Notes under the pieces: model-generated
What the model saw: the letters and a program-made list of their open reading frames with translations, nothing else
The model's database searches: none
What the model was told of the DNA's origin: nothing
Shown here: in pieces, positions 22,266 to 33,189 of the stretch
Layout: every line of letters begins with the position of its first letter
Numbering within the stretch: position 1 is the stretch's first letter
Program-made: the position numbers and the translations under genes
Assembly (NCBI GenBank): GCA_035771175.1
Contig: CM069594.1
Span: forward strand, 44,505,534-44,569,533
Direction: 5' to 3'
Origin: Paratinospora sagittata
Lineage: Eukaryota > Streptophyta > Magnoliopsida > Ranunculales > Menispermaceae
DNA: 64,000 nt

Positions 22266-25200
22266 TGGAATACAGGGTATTACAACTTCTGCATGCCCGG
22301 TGGTCAATATGCAAGACATCACCAAATAATGATACCTCCATGCTAAACAGGCCAAGAAAAAGGTACAATATTACATAGAGACAACATTTTCGACTAGACG
22401 CTTCACAGGATAGCCTATTCTAACATGCCACATCAGCAAACATAATGCAATGGAGGATTCATTCAACCTACATGAAGCAATAAACCCATTAAGGCAGCAA
22501 TCCCTACGATACAAATTGAAGAAATTCCACTTGTGGTTAAGTTCATAGTTGACAAAGTCTTGAATTGAAACTATATCATTGGCTTAGAAAAATGAATCTG
22601 GATTCAAACACCTAAGTAGTAACACTTGCACACATTTGTGCAATCCTTACATATAGATATACAAGATAAAACATAGGAATTCCAACTAATAATTTTGCTC
22701 ATTGTCATTTAGCCCATGTAAATCTCTTTGCGAAGGAAATCCTCCCCTCAAAAATTAAATTCTAATACATTTTCCTGAAAGACCTTTCAAACAAGCCAAT
22801 AAGGTATCCCAACCTCTTAACTACTCACTAAACTGATAACCCTTCCACAAATTACTGGCACTAGCCCAATGAAAAGCCACATAGTGGGAGCTTTCCAAGA
22901 CCCTCAACCCATTCCTATCAATCCCTTAAAAGATTTAGTGTTCTTTTCCTTCCTCACAAACCACACTAGAAGAAAAATAGCCACTCTAATAGTCTTTTAA
23001 CTTGGGTGGAAGGGAGTCTTCCATTGGATTCTCCATTTTTAATATTCGACGAAGCATTTCCATTGGTTTATAAGTATTAGAATTTAAATTATCTTGTCCT
23101 CCCCCCTAAAGGCTTGTTGGTGTGATGTAATCTTTTTATTATATATGTGTATGTATTTAAAGAAATAAATATGAAGGACCTTTCTTGATTCTCTTGGGTG
23201 CCTTATGTCCAATCCAGTAGCAATCAATGACAAACTGGTACAAAAAAAAAAAAAACATCTGATTTTGTAGTTCTCCATTGAGTTCTCTCTTCATCCACTA
23301 AGTACCTATGTCCCTAAATATATGTGCACCTACAAGCAGCGTCTAGCCTCCCACCTCTTAGTAGTATTTGCGTGTGTATTTTTCTCTTTTTGCTTTATAA
23401 GAAACTAGAAAGTGATATATATTAATAAAATAAGTACAAGGGGAAGCAACAAGAGGAGGACAAGAAGTGCTCTTAGTAAACATTTTTTTTTTAGAGTAAA
23501 CAAAGATTTTATTAGGAAAAAAAAAAGAGAAGGAAGTACAAGGAGCCACTCATCAAGCACCCTCCCACCTCTACCGCTCAAACTACATCATATAAGTTAA
23601 ATCGCCCCAACCTCTCTAAGGTAGGCAATGGTCATCTCCTTCGGTTCTGGGAGGTTAAATGGTATGGGGACTCTTAACTTTAAATTTTGTTCCTTAACAT
23701 TTAAAGGATTTCTAGTGCTCATAAGTTCATAACACCCCTATCTCTCATTTTATCACCGATCATGATTAGAACCCCCCATCATGGAACCTTTATGTACCTT
23801 CGATCTCATAAATAGACAAAAGGCTAAATTAGCTTCCATCCTTAACCTTTTGGAGAAAATCCACTTATCAAACAGGGAAGGCCAGATTTGGTGGACCCTT
23901 GAAGCCACTGGAGAGTTCTCCACTTGCTTGTTTTTCTCTCAATAGGTCGAGATTTCTAATGTTTTTAACCTTGCCCTTTCACTCATATTTGGAAAGTCCG
24001 ATTAAGTTCTTAACCAGGCTTGTTAACCTTGGCAAGATTAGCACTGCAAATGTCCTTCAAAGGTAATTTCCTCATATGTACATATCTCCAAGTCGGTGCT
24101 ATCTTTGCTGACAAGAGAACAAGAACATTGAGCATATCTTCATTCATTGTACCTTTTTGAAGGCCATGTGAAGGTTTTGGGACGGTTTGGTTACTTTCAA
24201 TGAGTCGACTTCCCCTTATTTGTTGAGGCCCTCTTTGCTCCAGACACTGGTCTATTGCAATGGGGTCTTAGGGAATGTTCATGATCCTTATGACAGTTGT
24301 TTGAGTTTATGGGTTGAGCATAACAATCAAATCCTTAAAGGTGTGGAGAGAGAGACTCAAGCGATTTGGGAATCTTCCCTAGTTCTAGCTTCACTCTAGA
24401 CTTCAGCTTCTACGTTGTCGAGAGGCTACTCCTTTGCGGATTGCCTTAAGGGGTCGGATCAATTCAGGATCACGGTATAATTCTTCCTTGTGTTTTGGGC
24501 CTCAATTGGATTCTCATCTCTTGGAAGAGTACCTTTGGGGTTCCCCTTTGTTCTTTTCCTTTTTTTGTTTTTTAGTAAAATTCTCGTTTCTTCTCATAAA
24601 AGAAGTCCTAATCTCTCATCTAATCACCAGCACTTAATAAACTTTAAGCAAACACTAGAGAAAAATTACTTCCACTTGTAAGCCAATCACACTAACACAG
24701 CAAGTCCCTCTCTCCCTCTTTTTTTCTACATCTTCATAGGATATATACATATGCATGGATATATGCTCTTAAAAATGGCCAACAAGTTTTAATCAACTAC
24801 TTTTAATTTTCTAAATTGACAAAAAAAAAAAGCCTTAAGTAACTTACTTAAATTTAGAGGTTAACAAAGTAACTTGTTAATATATACAATAACAAAACTT
24901 TGTGTAAATTGCTCTAGTCATAAGACTCATCGTGGGTCATATGATCATACAATATTTCAATTCACTTCAAGATTTTGAAGCATTTAAACTTGGTAATGGA
25001 AATCCGATACGTTTCTCGGAAGATGTCTGGTGAAGTAGTAACGGTTTCGTGGAGCGATATCCTCACCTCTTCTCAATATCCACCCTTCAAAAGGCACCCC
25101 ATCTCTTCTTTTGCATCTGTAGATCAGGTTTGAACTGATGGAAGTATAAATTGGAATCTCTATCTCAGTAGGAATCCCTCTCATAAGCCTTGGCCGAAAT

Positions 25201-28200
25201 CACCTCAATTATTGAATGTCTTACCCCCTGCACACTTTCAACTGAGAATGAAAGAGTAATTTATCTGCGTGATAGTTCTGGTTCATTCTCATCTAAATCA
25301 TTCTTTCAAAATCTCTCAAATTCTATCTCGTTTGCCCCATTTGCACAATTGCACCATCTATGTTTATTTGGAAAGCTCATGTACCCTCCAAGGTCAAGAT
25401 TTTGGGCTGGTTGGCAGCTCATAACAAGCTTAATTGTGCAGATATTCTCCAATGAATATCCCCTATTATGTGCATTTATCCAAGCTGGTGTTGTTTGCGC
25501 AGAATGGAGCAGAGTCAATTGATCACGTTCTCGTCAAATGTGAACTTACGATGAGGATTTGGGACAGATGGACATCTCTCTTGGCAATTCTGGTTCTCCC
25601 TAATGCAGACGCACCTTTTTCATTTCCCAACAGCAACTTTTTGAAGCCTCCCCTCAGGAAATGGTGTAGATGGGTGGAAAGGAACAATAGAATCTTTAAT
25701 GATAAATGTAATAGTAAAAGTAGGGTGTGGGATTCTTCCCTCTTTCTGTTTCCATCTCGGGTATGTAATTGTAAGTTGTTGCTTGGTTATGGGTATGGGG
25801 ATTGGTTACGAAACTGAATTTCCATTTTGGATAGTTTTTAAAGGCCTTCTTGGGACTCTACGTCTCTAGTTGGCTGTTTTTGTTCAAACTAATATTATAA
25901 TAAATATAATGAATTATGTTTCTTGTCCAAAAAAAAAAAACACTAGTATTGGATTTGAATCTTTTTTCCTTAAACCAAAATCATGATTGATATTTTTTAA
26001 GTCATGTATTGAAAATGATATTATCATAGCCACGATTATAAATATGTGGACGTAATGCCAAGTTACTAGCAATATAAATTGAAATGGTAAAATGAGAAAT
26101 TATAGGTATCAATATTTTAAACCAAGACCACCAATATTTCATCCCTGAGCCTTCTAGTGTTATGATCAATTGAGAATCAGCTTGAAATTATCAAGGTAGG
26201 AAATTTAATCAAACGGTTGATATTTCCAAATGACATTTGATCATCTAAAATGGGTGTGATTATCACATTTGCTCTTTGCCTCTTGATATAGAAATTGCCT
26301 TCCACATATTGTTTTCAAAAGACAATCACACTTGAGCTGATATTTTGTTAACTAGAAGGTAATTAAACCAAGTTTTGGACTGAATCTTAAACAATATGAT
26401 TCAAGCATTTTAAAACATGAGGGCTTGATATGTGAGTTTGGAGGAAAATATCGAAAATGAAATCAACAAATATTCATTTCATTCATGTTTCCTTTCAAAA
26501 AAAAAAAAGAACAACAACAAAATCGACCATATCTATGTTTTGAAATAGGATCAATCATGTTTCATTTGGACAACTTAAAGTGTAGAAGAATAAAACTTAG
26601 GGATAATTAATGAAAATAAACTCTTATGTAGAATTAGGTGCTTAAGGTGAAAAAGATGTCTAAAAAAATGAAAATACAAAAATTTTGGATGGGATAGTTT
26701 TTCAATTAAGATTTGAAAACAGTCGGCAGAAGTTGGAGTTCAGCAATGATGAAATCCTATGGTACCTAGACTAGGGTACGGTTGTCGGATGCAGATACAT
26801 ATCTAAAGGACGGGATTGTTCATTTTCAAATTATGGGATGTGGGCACTCAGCTATAAAGTGTTTAAAAATTTGAATTTGAGTACTCGAGCAAGGTTTTGT
26901 TCGTTATTAAGCCTATATTCTATCTTCTTTCTTTTTTTCTTCTTTTCAATCATTTATTATCTTTTTTCTCACTTAAATGAAGTTTCACCTATTATTCATT
27001 CTCTTTTTTCAGCTTTTTATTCTTTTTGGAGAATCTGCACAGCAAAATCTCAGGTGTCAAATACATATCCCACACCCTTGTCCAAATCATGAAGTGTCGA
27101 TACAGGTACGTTCGACCAAAGTAAAGAGTCTGAGTAACATAGATGAAATCACAATTTTGTATATTCTTACTCCTATTTTCAGTCTTTAAGGTTAGAGAAA
27201 AAGGGAAATAAATAGAAAAAGTGAGAAAACAAAAACAAATTGCTTTAGGTCACATTTTAGAGATTTTATGCCATTTTAGGTATTTCATGCTAAATTAGAA
27301 GTACATTTTTAAGGATAAATGCATTTAAGTCATTTTTAGGGTTTGTTAGGACTTAGGAGTTGGGGTCATAGTTAGATAGTTGATTTTTTTGAACATTTTG
27401 AGGGTTGAGAAGAATTTAAGGTTTTGGAATTAAGATTGAATGCATGAAATACAAATTCCATAGGTATTAAAAAAAGATACAAGAGGACAATTGGTGAAGA
27501 TTGAAAGTCAAAACAAACCAACAAGTAGAAACTTTCACTATTAACGATTCAATTATTCTTTCACTATTAAAGATTCAATAATTCAATAGAAGGGAAAAAT
27601 TGGAGATGGTATTAATCACAATATATTAAGCCACATTATATTATGTGGAGCACCTCCAAAATACTATATGATAATTGAAATTAAAAGAAAAAACTTATAA
27701 GACTATTATTCGGCAAGGCATGCTTTTATGGAATAGAATGCTTAGAAATGAAGAGTTAAAAAAAAATCATAAAATAAGTGTAACAAAAAATATGAATGTT
27801 AAGATAAATGTCAGGTAAAACATAAAGAACAGAATTAAGAATAAAGTAGCCTTAATTGAAGATAAGACAAAAAAAAAAAACAAATCAATGATGACTTGAT
27901 CAAAGACCATTAAATTATTTAGGATGAACAATGTATTAACCATTAACAGTAACAAGAGTTAAAGAAGAAAATGTAACATACGTTATATAGAGATAATTAA
28001 AAAGGACAAACACTTTATAATAGAGAATTTGGCTATTGATAGAGCAAGGTGACGAAATGAAATTCATATATACAACTTTATGTAATTAAGAAAAGGCCTT
28101 GTTGAAGCATTGAATAGAATTTATCAGTCATGTTTCATGTTGTTGTATTTAAGTTTAGCCAAACATAAGAGTTTTGTGTTTGTAACCAAAAGGTTAAATG

Positions 28201-31200
28201 AACTCAGCATAGCTCAAAGGTGAGGTGAACAAGGACAGCCACCACTAGACTTGGCATTCTTGAGCTCAAACAATAGTTGACAAAATACCTTTCTTGGCCA
28301 TTTAGTTATGATCAAGTGTAGAATCAACAATCAACAATCCAATGAACCTACCAGACATGGCATACAGAAAATAATTACAGCAATTTCTCAGAATCAACTT
28401 ACATTTCTTGATGCGTCTGATAGAACTGTGTGAAATTTCTTGAAACAATTTGTTCCAAGGGCCCCATAAAGAACAGCAACTGAGTTTACAGAACGAGAAT
28501 CAGGGTGAACATGATCAAAGTCGAAAAGTTCAGGCAACTCAGATGAATTTCCATCTCTGCCAACAATGATTTTTAACATCCATAAGGTACAATTTATAAC
28601 AAAGTCATATATATAATTTTTTTTTCTCAAAGCAACAAAAAAAAACATAATAGAAATAAAATGTATGGAATAAATGTACAACCCAGAAGAGGTGCTACGC
28701 CACAACTGCAACTCCGGTACATCAAAAAATAGGGCTTCACCACTATCCACCCAACAACAATTTCCATCAGGATTTGTAGCATTCATGCCCATCAGCAAGT
28801 GGTCCATTCTTTTGCCATCTGTGCTTGCATCTGATTCCAAAATTTCCCCAGCTACATGCTCCAAGTTAGTTTCATAGGCCAAAGAAAAAGAAGAGAGAGA
28901 ATCCTCTGCCAACTTCCTATTAACCACCAATCTAGGTGATGAAGACCGAAGAGTAAGAGACAATTCAAAAAGTGATGCCAAAGGTTCCGCCAAGAGGGAC
29001 CGCCCAGATTTGACAATTTTTTGAACACAATGCTTGGCTGTAGGAGACTCTGAATCATCCTTCTCATGTAGCCAGACTTCAATGAATTCCCAAAATAGGT
29101 TCTTCCACTGTTTAGATAGCAATTCACTGTTAAGAATAACAGCTCAGTCCTATTAGCAACATGAATGTCATAAATTTTGCTTAGAGAACCAAATTGCACA
29201 TTAAAAAATAAAAAAATAAAATAAAATAAAATCATCAATAAGTAGTAAAAAGATCATTCTTCTTTGCTGGTTTAGTTTTTCGGGGGGAAGATTCTCTCCT
29301 CCAACTAACATAGATGAATGCTTATCTATGCATCATGATCCTACAATTTCTACTTTGGCTAAGGAGGTGGCTCTTGTTGCATCATTTGCCACTCTTTGGC
29401 ATATCTGGCTTGAGAGGAACAACGGATTTTTAACAATAGATGTAAGGAGCCAAACAACCTTTGGGAGGACATCAAATTTGTTGCCAGTTCGTGGGTTTAC
29501 GCAGCATGTTTGGTTCAAGGCCCTGGGTTCTTGATTGGGGTAGATGCCTTCATCGGTCAAATGTCGGGTGTTTGGGTTCCACTTTGTACAACATTTTCGT
29601 TGTCTGTTGTTTGGGACGTACATTGGTTGTCTGCGATTTTTCTATCATGTGATTTTGGTTGTGTTTCCAGTGGCTGCATCTAAGGTGCTCCTCGGTGGCC
29701 GTATTTTTATTTCACTGTACTATTTTAATAAAAGCATTTCCTTATTTCCGCTCAAAAAAAAAATAGAACTTTCACATTTTATTTCTTAAAATTTTGAGCC
29801 CATTTGGTTCAACATTCAAGAAAAAGGAGGGTAGTGTTAGGATCTTGACAGACAACATAAAACTAAATCATATCATCTATGAAGTAAACCCACTAAATCA
29901 GACCACATAAAGTGCTAGGAGGTCCCTATTAAATGACATGTTGCACATACCTCCTGAGTGTTATCAAAAAGATCAAGGGAAACCATTGCAAACTTGGCTA
30001 GGTCATCTGTCACATCAACCCACTTAATCAAACTAAATGAGGTGCTAGAGCATTCCTGTTAAGTGACACGTTACACTTGTCTTCACGTGTTATGAAAAAT
30101 GGACAAGGGGCACTAATACAAACGTCATCAAATCATCTACGACATCAACCAAGTTAATCAAACTACACTTCCCTCCGAGTATTTCAACAAATGGACAAGG
30201 GGAGTTGCATCACGCTCAAGTGTAGAGATAAATGAGCAAGGATCCTTGCACTACACCAGAAAAGTATTAAGTAAGGAATCGACTCCATGATAATAAGCTT
30301 AGAGTAGCAAGTTGGAATATAGGAATGCTAGCATGAAAAGAAATGGAGATAATAGACATTATAATTATGAGAAAAGTGAATATAATATTCCTATAAGAAA
30401 CCAAATTGGTAGGTAAAAAATCAAGAGAAATAGAAATCACTAGACACAAACTAGATTAGACTAGAAAACATAAAATAAAAATGAAGTAAAGATAAGCATA
30501 GATAAGAACTTTGTGAAATATATTGTTAATATTGATAGGAAAGAAGATATAATTATGTTAATAGAACCTACAATTTATTAGGAAAGGAGATAGAATTAAT
30601 CAGGTTTTTGGAGGATGTTCGTGTGAGACGAGCAATTTCCAGGATATGTTCCCTAACTTGTACGGGTTGTCATCGTGTCATAATATTACGATGCCATCCT
30701 TTCTATATCCTTCGAGTGACAGGGGATTCTAAATTGGAACCTACACTTGATTAGGAATTTGTCAAACAGGGAAACCAATAATTTAGCCTAACTCTTAGGA
30801 TGTTTAGAACAATGCCATCTTTCGCAAGATAGAGACGGGGTGGTTTAGATTGGTGACCCTTCTGAGAATTTTACTACTAGATCTTTCTTTGATGAACTCA
30901 TTTACCCAACCAAGTAGACCGGTGTTCCTACCATACAAATTCATATGGGAAACCCATGTCCTCTCCAATGTCAAAATTCTAAGGCGGTTAATTACTCATA
31001 GGGATTGGAGCTCAATTTTGGCTTGCCTGTAAAACATCAAGGAGAACGTTTTATCCTCTTGGAGATATGAATATTGCAGCCTGCAAAATCTTTAATATAT
31101 ATTAATATAGAGTTTGTTTCCTATGAAAAAAATAATAGTACATTAATAGAACTTATAATAAAAGATAACATAGCTAGTGCATATACACCCCAAATATGAT

Positions 31201-33158
31201 CAAACCAACTAAAACATAATTTTGGAAATACATGGATGAAGTAATTCAAGAAATACCTTAAAGAGAGAAGATATATATAGTAAGAGATTTTAAAGGACGG
31301 GTAGACAAAGAGAGGTCAGGACATGAGATGGAGCAGGATGATATGGGTTCAGGAGATGGGAATGAAATGTATCTTTCCCCACAGTGATGTTATCTATGCC
31401 GACAACATATGGAATTAGTTGCCCATATTTGTTGGCAGTGTTCATTTGTGCAGGACGTATGGAGAAGATGGGGTGTTCATTTCCCAGTTATGGACAGTGT
31501 GGATGATAGTGGAACAGACTCTATTAATATTTTCCCTTTCGTAGATAATGTCCAACCGTTATGGAGATGTTATTGGCAAGTGGTTTGCTTAGCGGGTCTA
31601 TGGTCCATTAGGAAAGAGCGGAATAAAAAAGTTCTCGACAAGATTGAGAAATATGGAAGAGTTCTCACTTGATAGCTTCTTTTTGGGTAGCTCAAAGAAA
31701 GTTGGCTATGGGTTACAATCTTAATGAATGGATTAGGGGTCCATAAGTAATGGGGAATTAGCCCATCAAGGTACATATTTTGTATAAATCATGTTTGTAT
31801 TGTTGATCATTTATATATATACTTCTTAGTTTCTTCTCAAAAAAAAAAAAAAGAAAGCATATGACATAGTACTTAGAGATATAATATAGTTAGAAGAAAA
31901 ATTCCACGGCAAGCTTAACAATGGCGATGTCTTATAGAAGAGGTTTCTGCACTACGCAGAGATGCATTTCTTTGCAATAATGTTGCTTATGCAAACAAGC
32001 TAGTAAATTGGTTAACCATATCTTCGTTCAATGCACATTCTCTCAGGAAATATGGCGGAGGTGGCTTTCTCAATTTCCAGTAGCACAATCACACAAACAA
32101 GATACTCACGAAGGGAACATGTTTAGGTACTTAGATTGGATCTTGCATGGATTGAAGAAACATTGCAAATAGGTCAATTTTCATTAGGGTGGTGGGGTGA
32201 ACATCTTGACCCCCCCCCCCCCCGACCACTGACTTGACGTGTTGTACTCCTTCTATTGTTAGATTTAATAGTATGGTCTTGTTTCTTTAAAGAAAAAAAC
32301 AGGTAAATTAACTTGATTAAAAACATATGTATGACGATGTAATAACCATGGCAAAACCAAATATAGAAGAAACTAGTGAGGTCTAAATTACATTTTCCTT
32401 ACAAACTGAAATAGTTCCAAAATTGCAAGTTACTTCTTTATAGGTCGAAGAAGAAGTAGAAGAATGGAAGTAAAAAATGTAGCTCAATGGCTTCCTTCTT
32501 AGTTCTTTTCAATGGCTACCCAACAGGTGCTTTAGAAGTACAATAGACTTTCATCAGAGTACATTGTCTCACTACCAAAGTGATGGAGTATGATGTGTGC
32601 AAACAATCATCATTTTCAAGTTTGTGGAATGTTTGGAGCTTACCCCAAAATTTCATGCATATACAGGGATGAGGAGCCAGAAGAATATTAAGAAATCAAA
32701 CCATAAAAGTTTCTTTCATCTAATAGTATGGAAACTTGTATAGTAGCGTCCTGATAACTTAAATGCACTAAAGCAAAATGAATAAGTAATCAAGGAGTAA
32801 GGATATAAGAAAAATAAGAAACTAAGGCATGTTTGGTTTATGATTCAAATAGAGTTTTCCATATCCATATGGAAGGAAAAATAAAAAGTAAGGAATAAGT
32901 GCATGGTTCGAAGCTTTTGACAACAATCTTTCAAATTTTACAAAGAAAATGAATTGTTTCCAAAAAAGCTAAAAAATTGTTTTTCAAAAGTTTGTCTTAT
33001 TGAGCTGCATCCCATAATTTAAATCGCAAACAAACCACAGCATAAGATACTGATTCAGCCTTCAAAAAAGTTATTAAAAACAAAACTTTTAAAAACAGTT
33101 TTAAGAATTTCACTGTTTTGCATAAAAATATAAAAAAATGCTTTCTTTTTTTTCCTTT

Positions 33159-33189
<31 letters not shown>

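Larger units (their letters stand above)
30285..31905 (+). mobile_element. RTE-type LINE remnants (endonuclease and RT pieces), split by L1 copies
   Basis: 30295-30430 translates as [12 protein letters not shown] and later [20 protein letters not shown], the RTE endonuclease start. 31150-31320 gives an IASAYTPQ motif and a later RDFKGRVD, the end of that domain. 31855-31890 gives [10 protein letters not shown], from the reverse transcriptase. L1 pieces at 30573-31136 and 31380-31854 interrupt it. Confidence 0.65.
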
